64,000 nt of DNA from contig NZ_JAABRQ010000015.1 in assembly GCF_011390835.1 (NCBI RefSeq), positions 37,301-101,300 of the forward strand, written 5' to 3'. How positions within the stretch are numbered: position 1 is the stretch's first letter; each line of letters begins with the position of its first letter. Below the pieces are notes generated by a model. It saw only the letters and a list, made by a program, of their open reading frames with translations. It ran no database searches and had not been told where the DNA came from. The position numbers and the translations under genes are program-made. The DNA comes from Hydrogenophaga sp. GTDB lineage: Bacteria; Pseudomonadota; Gammaproteobacteria; Burkholderiales; Burkholderiaceae_C. Shown here one piece after another: positions 37,247-46,698 of this stretch.

Positions 37247-37579
37247 ATGAACACCAGCAAAGCGCCCGTCACCGACGCCAGCCAGTTCCAAACCTTCGCC
37301 GAGTTCTATCCCTTCTACCTCGGTGAACACAGCGACCGCAACTGCCGCCGCATGCACTTCCTGGGCAGCTCCCTGGGTCTGGTGTGCTTGGGCCTGCTGG
37401 TCTGGACCGGCCAACCGCAATACCTCTTGTACGGCCTGCTGGCCGGCTACGCCTGTGCCTGGATCGGCCACTTCGTGTTCGAGAAGAACAAGCCTGCTAG
37501 CTTCAAGCGCCCGCTCTACAGCTTCATGGGCGACTGGGTCATGTACAAGGACATGTGGCTGGGCAAGGTCTCGCTCTGA
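37247..37579 (+). CDS. DUF962/Mpo1-like membrane protein
   Basis: 110 residues. FAEFYPFYLGEHSDRNCRRMHFLGSSLG opens the protein, two hydrophobic helices follow, and WIGHFVFEKNKPASFKRPLYSFMGDW closes it. This is the DUF962 pattern shared with yeast Mpo1, an iron-dependent dioxygenase acting on 2-hydroxy fatty acids; the histidines in HSDRNCRRMHF and GHFVFEKN fit metal binding. In bacteria the function is not established. It probably shares a transcript with the P450 gene. Confidence 0.85.
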   Translation: MNTSKAPVTDASQFQTFAEFYPFYLGEHSDRNCRRMHFLGSSLGLVCLGLLVWTGQPQYLLYGLLAGYACAWIGHFVFEKNKPASFKRPLYSFMGDWVMYKDMWLGKVSL

Positions 37580-37601
37580 GACTGCCCACCCCGCAGAACA
37601 C

Positions 37602-38852
37602 TCACGCTTCGGGATTGCTGCCCAGCGCCTGAGCCAGGCTGAGCTGGGCCCAGCCACTGGCCTGCCACATGGCTTCGGTGTGCGACTCGCGTTTCAGCAG
37701 CAGCCGCTCGACCAAAGGGCTCAGCGGCGTGGTAGCGGGGTCGACCAGCAACACCCAGCGACCTTCTTCTTCGTCCAGACAGCCCGCCCAGTCGAGCTGG
37801 CGCAGCGCGCGCAATGGCTCTTCGAGCTGAAGCCCGTCGACCCGCAGCGCGCGCGCCAGCGTCTCCAGGTTCAAACCCCGCGTGCCTTCGGTCTCTGTGG
37901 ATTTGGCGGCGTGTAGTTGAGCGGCCAGCTCTAGCGCAAGCTGGTAGTTCCAGCCCGGCGTGTCGCCGCGTCGTGCAATGCCGCTGAGCAAGCTGGGCAA
38001 GTAGGCTGTCACCACCGCGCCGAGCAGTACGATGACCCAGGCCAGGTAGATCCACACCAGCAGGATCGGCAAGCTGGCGAAGGTTCCGTACACCACCGAA
38101 TAGGTGGGCACGGTGGACAGGTACCAGGCCAGCAGCTTCTTGGCCAACTCCAGGCCGCTGGCCACAAACAGCCCACCGATCAGCGCGTGGCTCCAGCGCA
38201 CTCGGGTATTCGGCACGTAGCGGTAGAGCGCGGCGACACCGGTGGCCATGAGCACAAACTGGATCGTGTCCAGCAGCAGTTTCAGCTCGCCGGGCAAGGT
38301 CGTGACCAGGCCCGAAGAAGCCGACAAGGCGTACGAGGTCACCGACAGACTGCCCGCGAGGAACAGCGGGCCCAGCGTGAGCACGGCCCAATAGACCAGC
38401 ACACGCTGGGTCAGCGGCCGGCTTTCGCGCACCCGCCAGATGTCGTTGAGCTTGCGGTCAATGGTCAGGATCAGCGCCAGCGCGGTGATCAGCAGCACCA
38501 ACGCACCAGCCCAGCCCATCTGCCCGGCCTTGGCCGCGAACTGGTTGAGGTAGCTCAACACCTGCTTGGCGATGTTCTCGGGCACCAGGCTCTGCACCAG
38601 CCAGCGCTGCAAATTTGACTGCAGGCGCGCAAACATGGGAAAGGCGCTGAAGATGGCCAGCGCCACTGTGAACAGCGGCACCATCGAAATGGTGGTGGTG
38701 AAAGTGAGGCTGCTGGCGGTCACGCCCAGCCGGTCTTCTCGGAAACGCTCGCGCAGTGTCACAGCCGTGTTCCGCCAGGGGAAATTCAGCGTGTCGTGCC
38801 ACAAGGTGCGCAGCAGGGTTTCCAGTTGCTGCCGGCGTTCGAGCAGGGTCAT
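37602..38852 (-). CDS. YihY/BrkB-family inner membrane protein
   Basis: 416 residues. The N-terminal LGVTASSLTFTTTISMVPLFTVALA and later VYGTFASLPILLVWIYLAWVIVLLGAVVTA are hallmarks of the YihY family (once misnamed ribonuclease BN). About six transmembrane helices are followed by a cytoplasmic tail of 130 residues that resembles a winged-helix domain. The start at 38852 avoids an extension that lacks a ribosome site. The function is unknown. It is convergent with DUF962 and divergent from the DUF2069 gene. Confidence 0.9.
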   Translation of the reverse strand: MTLLERRQQLETLLRTLWHDTLNFPWRNTAVTLRERFREDRLGVTASSLTFTTTISMVPLFTVALAIFSAFPMFARLQSNLQRWLVQSLVPENIAKQVLSYLNQFAAKAGQMGWAGALVLLITALALILTIDRKLNDIWRVRESRPLTQRVLVYWAVLTLGPLFLAGSLSVTSYALSASSGLVTTLPGELKLLLDTIQFVLMATGVAALYRYVPNTRVRWSHALIGGLFVASGLELAKKLLAWYLSTVPTYSVVYGTFASLPILLVWIYLAWVIVLLGAVVTAYLPSLLSGIARRGDTPGWNYQLALELAAQLHAAKSTETEGTRGLNLETLARALRVDGLQLEEPLRALRQLDWAGCLDEEEGRWVLLVDPATTPLSPLVERLLLKRESHTEAMWQASGWAQLSLAQALGSNPEA

Positions 38853-38980
38853 CCCGGTATCATCCCAGAAAGGTCCTCCAGCGCCGCGCCACCTCATCGG
38901 TCAGGCTCACATCGACGGTGATGCACCGGCCCGTCTGCTGGACATTGCGTCGCCCCATCCCGCCCCAATTGTTTTTCACC

Positions 38981-39439
38981 ATGGCCCCATCCATTCCTCC
39001 TGCCGCCCCTACTGACGTGGGCTGGACCCGCACGCTGGCCGTGGGCAGCCTGCTCGCGCTCATCGTGCTCGGCCTGGCCTGGGAGCTCTGGCTGGCGCCG
39101 CTGCGCCCAGGCGGCTCCTGGCTGGCGATCAAGGTGCTGCCGCTCACCCTGCCCCTGGCCGGTCTGCTGAAAAACCGCATGTACACCTACCGCTGGCTCA
39201 GCCTGCTGATCTGGATCTACTTCACCGAAGGTGCGGTGCGCGCCACCAGCGATGCGGGCCTGTCCGCGGTGCTCGCCGCGGTGCAGGTGCTGCTGTGCGT
39301 GGCGCTGTTCGTGGCTTGCTCGATGCACGTGCGCCTGCGCCTGCGCGGAGCGGGCAAAGACGCGGTGGAGGCCGACAAGCTGCGCCACGCGGCGGAGATC
39401 GGTGCCGCGGCGGACCCGGTGCCGCCCGTCAAATCATGA
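38981..39439 (+). CDS. DUF2069-family membrane protein
   Basis: 152 residues with four hydrophobic helices. GSWLAIKVLPLTLPLAGLLKNRMYTYRWLSLLIWIYFTEG is the DUF2069 core. The frame is open far upstream, but the ATG at 38981 fits the family length. The function is unknown. It overlaps the following FAD-oxidase gene by four bases (ATGA), so the two are cotranslated. Confidence 0.87.
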   Translation: MAPSIPPAAPTDVGWTRTLAVGSLLALIVLGLAWELWLAPLRPGGSWLAIKVLPLTLPLAGLLKNRMYTYRWLSLLIWIYFTEGAVRATSDAGLSAVLAAVQVLLCVALFVACSMHVRLRLRGAGKDAVEADKLRHAAEIGAAADPVPPVKS

Positions 39440-40881
39440 GCGCCGGCGTGCTGGCAGCGCTGAGCGCCGCCGTGGGGTCCAGCCAGGTGCTCACCCATGA
39501 AGATCCCGCCACAGATCTGAGCGCCTGGGAGCGCGACTGGCGCGGTCGTGCCCATGGCCGCGCGCTGGCCGTGGTGCGTCCAGGCAACACGGAGGAAGTC
39601 GCTGCGGTTGTCAAGGCCTGTGCCGCGGGCGGCGTTTCGCTGGTGCCGCAGGGCGGCAACACCGGCCTGGTGGTCGGCTCGGTGCCCGATGGTAGTGGCT
39701 CGCAGGTGGTGCTGAGCCTCAGCCGCATGAACCGGGTGCGTTCCCTGGACGTGGCCAACCTCACCGTGACGGTGGAGGCAGGCTGCGTGCTGCAACAGCT
39801 GCAACAGGCGGCCGAGCAATCGAACCTGCTGTTTCCGCTCAGCCTGGCCGCCGAGGGCAGTTGCACCATCGGCGGCAACCTGGCCACCAACGCCGGCGGC
39901 ACGCAGGTGCTGCGTTACGGCAATGCGCGCGACCTGTGCCTGGGCCTGGAGGTGGTGACCGCGCAAGGCGAGGTGTGGCATGGCCTTTCCGGCCTGCGCA
40001 AGGACAACACCGGCTACGACCTGCGCGATCTGTTCATCGGAAGCGAAGGCACGCTGGGCGTCATCACCGCGGCCACTCTCAAGCTCTATCCGCAGCCCGC
40101 CGCACGTCTCACCGCCTGGGCGGCCGTGCCGTCTCTGGACGCCGCGGTGCAGCTGCTCGGGCTGGCACACCAGCACCTTGGTGCCGGACTCACCGGATTT
40201 GAGGTCATGGGGCAGTTTGCGCTGAGCCTTGTCGAGCAGCACTTTGCGCAGCTCCGAGTTCCCCTGTGGGCGAGTTCTGCCTACTGTGTCCTGCTAGAGA
40301 ACAGCGACAGCGAGTCCGAGGCCCATGCGCGCCAGCAGTTTGAGCGCCTGCTCGAAGCGGCACTGGAACAGGGCTGCGTGAGCGACGCGGTGGTGGCCGA
40401 GAGCCTTGGGCAGGCGCGCGGCCTCTGGCACATCCGCGAAAGCATTCCCCTGGCGCAGGCCCAGGAAGGCCTGAACATCAAGCACGACATCAGCATCCCG
40501 GTCTCCCGCATGCCGGCCTTCTGTGCCGAGACCGACGCCCTGCTGCAGCGTGAAATACCGGGGGTGCGACTGGTGAACTTTGGGCATCTGGGGGATGGCA
40601 ACCTGCACTACAACGTGCAAGCCCCCGAGGGGGCAGACGGCAGCGCCTTCCTTCAGAAAGAGGAGGAAAGGGTTAATAAGCTGGTATTTGACGCGGTGTC
40701 GAAGTACGATGGAAGCATCAGCGCCGAGCACGGTGTCGGGAGCCTCAAGGTGGACAAACTGCCACTTCACAAGGACCCGGTCGCCCTGGACCTGATGCGA
40801 GCCATCAAACAGGCTCTGGACCCTCGAAACACCATGAACCCCGGCCGTGTACTTCTCCCATGCCTCTGCGCTCCGTCCTGA
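39436..40881 (+). CDS. FAD-binding oxidoreductase, D-2-hydroxyacid dehydrogenase type
   Basis: 481 residues with a VAO/PCMH FAD domain (VVRPGNTEEVAAVVKAC, LVPQGGNTGLVVGSVP, TIGGNLATNAGGTQVLRYGN) and the C-terminal cap with LVNFGHLGDGNLHYNV and SISAEHGVGSLK, where the histidines are expected to bind metal and substrate. This group includes D-2-hydroxyglutarate dehydrogenase and cytochrome-linked D-lactate dehydrogenase. The exact hydroxyacid cannot be fixed. It overlaps the next gene by 22 bases in another frame. Confidence 0.9.
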   Translation: MSAGVLAALSAAVGSSQVLTHEDPATDLSAWERDWRGRAHGRALAVVRPGNTEEVAAVVKACAAGGVSLVPQGGNTGLVVGSVPDGSGSQVVLSLSRMNRVRSLDVANLTVTVEAGCVLQQLQQAAEQSNLLFPLSLAAEGSCTIGGNLATNAGGTQVLRYGNARDLCLGLEVVTAQGEVWHGLSGLRKDNTGYDLRDLFIGSEGTLGVITAATLKLYPQPAARLTAWAAVPSLDAAVQLLGLAHQHLGAGLTGFEVMGQFALSLVEQHFAQLRVPLWASSAYCVLLENSDSESEAHARQQFERLLEAALEQGCVSDAVVAESLGQARGLWHIRESIPLAQAQEGLNIKHDISIPVSRMPAFCAETDALLQREIPGVRLVNFGHLGDGNLHYNVQAPEGADGSAFLQKEEERVNKLVFDAVSKYDGSISAEHGVGSLKVDKLPLHKDPVALDLMRAIKQALDPRNTMNPGRVLLPCLCAPS

Positions 40882-41810
40882 CCCTACTGACCTGGCTGCC
40901 GCTGCTCGCGGTTTTGCCGGCGCGGGCCGCTGCGCCTGACGCAACCGCGGTACAGTGGCGCGAGCAGGCCCAGGCGCTGGAGCATGGCTCGGGTGTGGCA
41001 CGCAACGTGGACGCCGCGATCAGCCTCTATTGCAGAGCTGCCATGGCAGGTGATGCAGCGGCTCGCTATCACCTGGGCTGGATCTACGCCAACGGCCGTG
41101 GGGTGAAGCGTGACGACGCCCACGCCGCCTACTTGTTCCGTCTGGCAGCCGATCAAGGCGATGAACCTTCGCGCAACATGCTGGCCCTCGTTGGTCCCGA
41201 GGCCACCAAGCCGCCTTGCGTGATCCAGGCCGAGGTCGCACAGGCTGAAGAGGAGTCTCGAGCGCGTGCCGCTGTCGAAGCTGCCCGCATTGCGGCGCAG
41301 GCAGCCGCCGAGCGCGAGGCACTGGACAACCGCTACCGGGCGCTGATCGACAGTGCGCAGCGGCGCAAGATCCTCGCCATCGTGCAACGGCTTGCGCCCG
41401 AGTACGGCATCCACCCGGGACTGGCTGTGGCCCTGATCCGGGCCGAGTCCAACTTCGATCCGCAAGCCGTCTCGACCAAGAACGCGCAAGGCCTGATGCA
41501 GCTGATTCCCGAAACAGCGGCACGCTTCCGGGTCACCAAGCCGTTCGATCCGGAACAGAACATCCGGGGCGGCATGGCCTACCTGCGCTGGCTGCTGGCG
41601 TATTTCCAGGGCGACGTGGACCTCACCGTTGCCGCCTACAACGCCGGAGAAGGCGCGGTGGACCGCTTTGGCGGCATCCCGCCTTATGCAGAGACACGCG
41701 GCTACGTCAAGCGAATCCGCGAGGTGTTTGCCCAGCCCACGCACCCCTTCGACCAACGCATCTCCGATCCTTCGCCGATGCTCAAGGCCGAGGCCAAACC
41801 CCGGACCTGA
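40860..41810 (+). CDS. Lytic transglycosylase (SLT domain) with Sel1-like repeats
   Basis: 316 residues. A signal peptide (LTLLTWLPLLAVLPARAAA) leads to two Sel1-like repeats (EQAQALEHGSGVARNVDAAI and ARYHLGWIYANGRGVKRDDA), an alanine- and glutamate-rich helix, then the SLT domain with the catalytic Glu in ALIRAESNFDPQAVS, AQGLMQLIPETA, and VAAYNAGEGAV. It cleaves peptidoglycan in the periplasm to 1,6-anhydro products. It starts inside the end of the FAD-oxidase gene. Confidence 0.92.
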   Translation: MPLRSVLTLLTWLPLLAVLPARAAAPDATAVQWREQAQALEHGSGVARNVDAAISLYCRAAMAGDAAARYHLGWIYANGRGVKRDDAHAAYLFRLAADQGDEPSRNMLALVGPEATKPPCVIQAEVAQAEEESRARAAVEAARIAAQAAAEREALDNRYRALIDSAQRRKILAIVQRLAPEYGIHPGLAVALIRAESNFDPQAVSTKNAQGLMQLIPETAARFRVTKPFDPEQNIRGGMAYLRWLLAYFQGDVDLTVAAYNAGEGAVDRFGGIPPYAETRGYVKRIREVFAQPTHPFDQRISDPSPMLKAEAKPRT

Positions 41811-41937
41811 GCCAGGACGATGATGGGCTCGGGCTTGGTCAGGGTCCGCAATGATCTGCCGCTTCAGCCGCTGTGCCGCATGCCCCCCCGCCGTGCCCGT
41901 GCACAATCGGGGATTGCCCGCTGAACACCCCCGCCTC

Positions 41938-42780
41938 ATGACCGCTCCCGCCACCCGCCCTGTCCGCTCGCAATACGAAGACTTCATGCGCCATGTCTAC
42001 ACGACCGGCGTGCAAAAGACCGATCGCACCGGCACCGGCACCACCAGCGTGTTTGGTCACCAGATGCGTTTTGACCTGAGCGAAGGCTTCCCGCTGGTCA
42101 CCACCAAAAAGGTGTTTCTCAAAGCCATCATCGTGGAGCTGCTGTGGTTTCTGCGCGGCGACCGCAATGTGAAGTGGCTGCAGGAGCGTGGCTGCACCAT
42201 CTGGGACGAATGGGCGCGCGAAGACGGCGATCTGGGGCCGGTGTACGGCGTGCAATGGCGCAGCTGGCCCACGCCCGACGGCGGTCACATCGACCAGATC
42301 GCCGATGTGATGCAGACGCTCAAGAGTAACCCCGATTCGCGCCGCATCATGGTCAGCGCTTGGAACGTGGCCGAGCTCTCGAAAATGGCGCTCATGCCCT
42401 GCCACGCGTTTTTCCAGTTTTACGTGGCACCCGCCACCGAGCCTGGCGGTCGCGGCAAGCTCAGTTGCCAGCTCTACCAGCGCAGCGCCGACATTTTTCT
42501 TGGCGTACCGTTCAACATTGCCAGCTACGCCTTGCTAACGCACATGGTGGCCCAGCAATGTGATCTGGATGTGGGCGACTTCATCTGGACCGGCGGCGAC
42601 TGCCACATCTACAGCAACCACCACGAGCAGGTCGAGCTGCAGCTCAGCCGCCAGCCCTTGGCCTACCCCACGCTGCACATCAAGCGTCGGCCCGATTCGA
42701 TCTTCGACTACCAGTACGAAGATTTTGAGGTGCAGGGCTACGAATGCCACCCGGCGATCAGGGCGCCCGTGGCGGTTTAG
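41938..42780 (+). CDS. thyA: Thymidylate synthase
   Basis: 280 residues. The catalytic Cys155 is in [11 protein letters not shown]; other signatures are [11 protein letters not shown], the folate-binding [15 protein letters not shown] and [14 protein letters not shown]. It methylates dUMP to dTMP with methylene-THF, producing dihydrofolate, which folA (43,781) recycles. The ATG at 41938 gives the family N-terminus; the upstream extension is non-coding. An EamA transporter gene sits between thyA and folA. Confidence 0.97.
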   Translation: MTAPATRPVRSQYEDFMRHVYTTGVQKTDRTGTGTTSVFGHQMRFDLSEGFPLVTTKKVFLKAIIVELLWFLRGDRNVKWLQERGCTIWDEWAREDGDLGPVYGVQWRSWPTPDGGHIDQIADVMQTLKSNPDSRRIMVSAWNVAELSKMALMPCHAFFQFYVAPATEPGGRGKLSCQLYQRSADIFLGVPFNIASYALLTHMVAQQCDLDVGDFIWTGGDCHIYSNHHEQVELQLSRQPLAYPTLHIKRRPDSIFDYQYEDFEVQGYECHPAIRAPVAV

Positions 42781-42794
42781 GCCCATGACCCCCA

Positions 42795-42870
42795 CGCTCC
42801 ACCGCTGCGCGGGTCGCTGCACCCCGAGGGGGCTGCCCTTGCTTGGGGCGGCCCTTCGCTGCGGTCGCAT
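42795..42870. repeat. GC-rich extragenic repeat-like element between thyA and the EamA gene
   Basis: The stretch contains CACCCCGAGGGGGCTGCCC and CTTGGGGCGGCCCTTCGCTGCGG, with C-runs facing G-runs that can fold. It resembles the hairpin between gcvH and gcvP (9,072-9,125). Extragenic elements of this kind recur in Burkholderiales. No gene is present, and the function is unknown. Confidence 0.45.
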
Positions 42871-42876
42871 CCCCAC

Positions 42877-43788
42877 ATGATCTCTCGCAAGCAGGCTTGG
42901 GCACTGCTCGCCCTCACGCTCATGTGGGGCGTGAACTGGCCGATGATGAAGCTGTCCTTGCAGGAGATGAGTCCGCTCTTCTTCCGCGCCAGCACCATGC
43001 TGTTGGGCGCCGGTTGGCTGTTTTTCTACGTCGCGCGCAAGGGTGAGCGCATGTGGCCAGCAGGGCGGGAATGGGGTGCGATTGCGCTGCTGGGCCTGCC
43101 CAACGTGCTGGGCTGGCACACGCTGTCGATCCTCGGTGTTCAGGAGCTGGCCTCGGGCCGAGCTGCCATCCTCGGCTTTACCATGCCGATCTTCACCGTG
43201 TTACTCGGCGCCCTGTTTTTTGGTGAGCGAGTCACGCCGCGCGTGCGCGTGGCGGTGCTGTGCGCCGGTCTGGCCATTGGCCTGTTGCTGTGGCACGAGC
43301 TCGCCCGCCTCAGCGGTCGGCCCACTGGCATTCTCTGGATGCTGTCTGCAGCGGCCAGCTGGGCACTGGGCACACTCATGTTTCGCCGAGCCCAACTCAC
43401 GCTTTCGCCGCTGGTGGTCACCGTATGGATGCTGCTGCTGGGCAGCGTGGCCGTCTGGGCGCTGGCGTTTGCGCTGGAGCCCCCGCCGCAGCCGTCGCGT
43501 TTCTCCCTGCCTATGTGGGTCAGCCTGGCCTACAGCGTGATCATCAACTACGGCTTTGCCCAGCTGATCTGGTTCGGCATGGCGCGCGAGCTGCCGCCGG
43601 CCACCAGCGCCATGAGCATCATGGCGATTCCGCTGGTAGGCACGCTCAGCGCCACACTGATCGTGGGTGAAGTCCCCCACTGGCAAGACTGGCTGGCCAT
43701 GGGCTTTGTCATGATGGCTATCGCCAGCGTGTTGTGGCCTGTGCGCCGACCGCCCGTGATCGCCGCGGCACAATCGCCCCATGCCTGA
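42877..43788 (+). CDS. EamA/DMT-family membrane transporter
   Basis: 303 residues with ten hydrophobic helices. The N-terminus LLALTLMWGVNWPMMKLSL and the second-repeat start GILWMLSAAASWALGTLMFRRAQL are typical. It is the third EamA gene in the window, and its export substrate is unknown. Its end overlaps the start of folA by eight bases, so folA may depend on its translation. Confidence 0.88.
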   Translation: MISRKQAWALLALTLMWGVNWPMMKLSLQEMSPLFFRASTMLLGAGWLFFYVARKGERMWPAGREWGAIALLGLPNVLGWHTLSILGVQELASGRAAILGFTMPIFTVLLGALFFGERVTPRVRVAVLCAGLAIGLLLWHELARLSGRPTGILWMLSAAASWALGTLMFRRAQLTLSPLVVTVWMLLLGSVAVWALAFALEPPPQPSRFSLPMWVSLAYSVIINYGFAQLIWFGMARELPPATSAMSIMAIPLVGTLSATLIVGEVPHWQDWLAMGFVMMAIASVLWPVRRPPVIAAAQSPHA

Positions 43789-44299
43789 TTCTCTACCGCA
43801 GACCACACCCGGCCGTCTGCACCTGATCTATGCCCGCGCCGCCAACAGCGTGATCGGCCGTGAAGGAACCCTGCCCTGGCACCTTCCTGAAGATCTGGCG
43901 CATTTCAAACGCACCACGATCGGCTGCCCGGTCATTATGGGCCGCAAGACCTGGGACTCGCTGCCACCGCGATTTCGCCCGCTGCCCGGTCGTGCCAACA
44001 TCGTGATCACGCGCGATCCCAGCTGGTCTGCCGAGGGTGCAGAAGCCGCCCACTCGCTGACACAAGCGCAAGCGATGTGCCCACCGGGCACCGATGCCTG
44101 GGTAATTGGCGGCGCCCAGATCTACGCCCAGGCCCTGCCTCTGGCCAGCAGCGTAGTGGTCACCGAAATCGCACAAGACTTTGAAGGTGACGCCTTCGCC
44201 CCTGCGCTCGGTGCGGAATGGCGGGAGGCGCAGCGTGAAGACCACGTCTCGTCCACCGGCCTGCCCTTCGCATTTGTGACCTACCTGAGATCCACCTGA
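43781..44299 (+). CDS. folA: Dihydrofolate reductase
   Basis: 172 residues. NSVIGREGTLPWHLPEDLAHFKRTTIG, VIMGRKTWDSLP and WVIGGAQIYAQAL are the DHFR substrate- and NADPH-binding segments; the acidic active-site residue is the Asp in PEDLAHF. It reduces dihydrofolate to tetrahydrofolate and so works with thyA upstream. The N-terminus is about ten residues longer than in E. coli. Two bases separate its stop from the xthA start. Confidence 0.95.
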   Translation: MPDSLPQTTPGRLHLIYARAANSVIGREGTLPWHLPEDLAHFKRTTIGCPVIMGRKTWDSLPPRFRPLPGRANIVITRDPSWSAEGAEAAHSLTQAQAMCPPGTDAWVIGGAQIYAQALPLASSVVVTEIAQDFEGDAFAPALGAEWREAQREDHVSSTGLPFAFVTYLRST

Positions 44300-44300
44300 C

Positions 44301-45068
44301 ATGAAAGTCGCCACCTGGAACGTCAACTCCCTGAATGTGCGCCTACCGCAGGTGCTGGACTGGCTAGCTGCCAACCCGGTCGATGTGCTCGCTCTGCAAG
44401 AGCTCAAGCTCACCGACGACAAGTTTCCAGCGCTGGCGCTGGGTGAGGCAGGGTACCAGTCGCAGTGGTTTGGTCAGAAGACCTACAACGGGGTGGCGCT
44501 GCTGAGCAAGACACCGGCGCAAGACGTGATCAAGAACATCCCGGGCTTCGCCGACGAGCAGTCGCGCGTGTTGTGCGCGACGTTCAACGGCGTACGGGTG
44601 ATCGGTGCCTACTTCCCCAATGGCCAGGCGCCTGGCAGCGAGAAGTTTGCCTACAAGATGCGCTGGCTCGATGCACTGCGCGCCTGGGTCCAACAGGAGA
44701 TGGCAGCGCACCCCCAGCTTGTGCTCATGGGCGACTACAACATAACCTTCGACGATGCCGATGTCTGGGACCCGATCGGCCTGCGCGAGAGCATCCACTG
44801 CACGACCGAGGAGCGCGCGCACTTGCAGGCCTTGATTGGACTCGGCCTGCACGACGCTCATCGCCTGTTCGAGCAGCCGCCCAAAAGCTACAGTTGGTGG
44901 GACTACCGGCAACTGGGTTTCCAGAAAAACCGCGGCATGCGCATCGACCACATCCTGGTCAGCGATACGCTGAAAGCGCGCGCCACGGCATGCAGCATCG
45001 ACCGCGAACCCCGTAAAAACCCCCAGCCCAGCGACCACGCGCCAGTGGTGCTCACGCTGGCGGACTGA
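44301..45068 (+). CDS. xthA: Exodeoxyribonuclease III
   Basis: 255 residues of the exonuclease III/AP endonuclease family. MKVATWNVNSLNVRLPQVLDW starts the fold, the metal-binding Glu is in LALQELKLTD, MGDYNITFDDADVWDP contains the catalytic Asp-Asn pair, and GMRIDHILVS plus QPSDHAPVVLTL hold the final Asp and His. It repairs abasic sites in DNA. Starting two bases after folA, it is probably in the same transcript. Confidence 0.95.
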   Translation: MKVATWNVNSLNVRLPQVLDWLAANPVDVLALQELKLTDDKFPALALGEAGYQSQWFGQKTYNGVALLSKTPAQDVIKNIPGFADEQSRVLCATFNGVRVIGAYFPNGQAPGSEKFAYKMRWLDALRAWVQQEMAAHPQLVLMGDYNITFDDADVWDPIGLRESIHCTTEERAHLQALIGLGLHDAHRLFEQPPKSYSWWDYRQLGFQKNRGMRIDHILVSDTLKARATACSIDREPRKNPQPSDHAPVVLTLAD

Positions 45069-45082
45069 GCCGATCAGATAAA

Positions 45083-45120
45083 GGGGGCAGCGACCCGCCA
45101 AGCGGCGGAGCCTGGCCCCC
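45083..45120. terminator. GC-rich double hairpin between convergent xthA and ntrC
   Basis: GGGGGC at 45083 pairs with GCCCCC ending at 45120, and inside lies CCGCC-AAGC-GGCGG. The symmetric element fills the 55-base space between two convergent genes, so it could end transcription from both sides. It lacks a long T-tract, so it may instead be a member of an extragenic repeat family. Confidence 0.5.
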
Positions 45121-45123
45121 CTC

Positions 45124-46641
45124 TCACTCGAGGTTCAGCTCCTGGATCTTTCGCGTGATGGTGTTGCGCCCGATACCGAGCTTCTGAGCGGCTTCAATGC
45201 GCCGGCCCCGCGTGTTGCCCAGGGCGGCCTGGATAAGCGCGGTCTCGAAGCGGCGGCTCAGCGTCTCCCATACATCGGTGCGGCCCGCTTCCAGCAGCTG
45301 CAATGCCTCCGCGCGAAGATCGCTCTCCCAGCTGGATGCCGCCGCGTTGGCCACCAGCGCCTCGCTCACTACCGGCGCGACAGGCGCCGGGTCTGGCATG
45401 GCGGTCTGCAAGACGGCTGTGACAGGCGCCGGCTCGAGCATGACTGCGGCGTGAGCCTCTGCCGCCTGCGCACCCATCGACGCCAGCACCTCGGGCGGCA
45501 GGTCCTTGACTTCGACCACCTGGGCAGGCGCCATCACGGTGAGCCAGTGGCACACGTTCTCCAGCTGCCGCACGTTGCCCGGAAAATCAAACAAGCCCAG
45601 CAGCTTGAGCGCGCCCTCGGATATGCGCTTGGGCTCCACGCCCAGTTGCTTGGCGCTCTGCTGCATGAAGAGGCGCGTGAGCATGGGCACGTCTTCACGC
45701 CGCTCGCGCAGCGCTGGCAGCCGCAGCCGGATCACGTTCAGCCGATGGAACAAGTCTTCTCGGAACCCACCCTCCTTGACACGCTGCTCCAGATTCTGGT
45801 GGGTCGCAGCGATCACGCGCACGTTCGCGCGCACCGCGCTGTGACCACCCACGCGGTAGAAATTTCCATCGGACAGCACACGCAGCAAGCGCGTCTGCAG
45901 GTCAAACGGCATGTCCCCGATTTCATCCAGAAACAGGGTGCCACCGTCGGCCTGTTCGAAGCGGCCACGGCGCATGGTCTGCGCGCCAGTGAAGGCGCCG
46001 CGCTCGTGACCAAACAGCTCGGATTCCAGCAGGTCTTTCGGAATCGCTGCTGTGTTGATCGCCACGAACGGGCCGCTGGCGCGGGGTGAATGCTTGTGAA
46101 GAGCACGCGCCACCAGCTCCTTGCCGGACCCGGACTCGCCGGTGATCAACACCGTAACCTGACTCTGGCTGAGCCTTCCAATGGCGCGGAACACATCCTG
46201 CATGGCAGGCGCTTGCCCCAGCATTTCCGGTGCATCGCCCATGCGCTCTTCGGCCACTTCTTCGCGCTGGCTCTCCTCCACCGCCCGGTGGATCAGCTCC
46301 ACCGCCTTGGGCAGGTCGAACGGCTTGGGCAGGTATTCGAAGGCACCGCCCTGAAACGCGGAGACCGCGCTGTCCAGGTCGGAGAAGGCCGTCATGATGA
46401 TGACGGGCAGGCCCGGCAAGCGCTCCTTCACCTTTTCCAGCAGGTCCAGCCCGGAGCCGCCGGGCATGCGGATGTCGCTCACCAGAATCTGGGGGCCTTC
46501 GCTCTCCGGCGTGTCAATCAGTGCCTTGAGCACCTCTTGCGGATTGGTGAAGCTGCGCGTGGGCAGGTTTTCGCGCAACAAGGCTTTTTCAAGAACAAAG
46601 CGGATCGATTGGTCGTCATCAACTATCCAGATCGGCTTCAT
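45124..46641 (-). CDS. ntrC: Nitrogen regulation response regulator NtrC (NRI)
   Basis: 505 residues. The receiver domain has WIVDDDQS and the phosphoacceptor Asp56 in [12 protein letters not shown]. The AAA+ sigma54-activator domain has Walker A GESGSGKE at 168-175 and the sigma54 loop GAFTGA. The C-terminus is a Fis-type helix-turn-helix ([20 protein letters not shown]). Phosphorylated NtrC drives sigma54 promoters such as that of glnA upstream. A 57-base gap separates it from ntrB. Confidence 0.96.
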   Translation of the reverse strand: MKPIWIVDDDQSIRFVLEKALLRENLPTRSFTNPQEVLKALIDTPESEGPQILVSDIRMPGGSGLDLLEKVKERLPGLPVIIMTAFSDLDSAVSAFQGGAFEYLPKPFDLPKAVELIHRAVEESQREEVAEERMGDAPEMLGQAPAMQDVFRAIGRLSQSQVTVLITGESGSGKELVARALHKHSPRASGPFVAINTAAIPKDLLESELFGHERGAFTGAQTMRRGRFEQADGGTLFLDEIGDMPFDLQTRLLRVLSDGNFYRVGGHSAVRANVRVIAATHQNLEQRVKEGGFREDLFHRLNVIRLRLPALRERREDVPMLTRLFMQQSAKQLGVEPKRISEGALKLLGLFDFPGNVRQLENVCHWLTVMAPAQVVEVKDLPPEVLASMGAQAAEAHAAVMLEPAPVTAVLQTAMPDPAPVAPVVSEALVANAAASSWESDLRAEALQLLEAGRTDVWETLSRRFETALIQAALGNTRGRRIEAAQKLGIGRNTITRKIQELNLE

Positions 46642-46698
46642 GTGTGGTTCTTCCCTTGGTCAGGCGGCGCTAGTGGCAATCGGTGCAGATGCAGAGGC

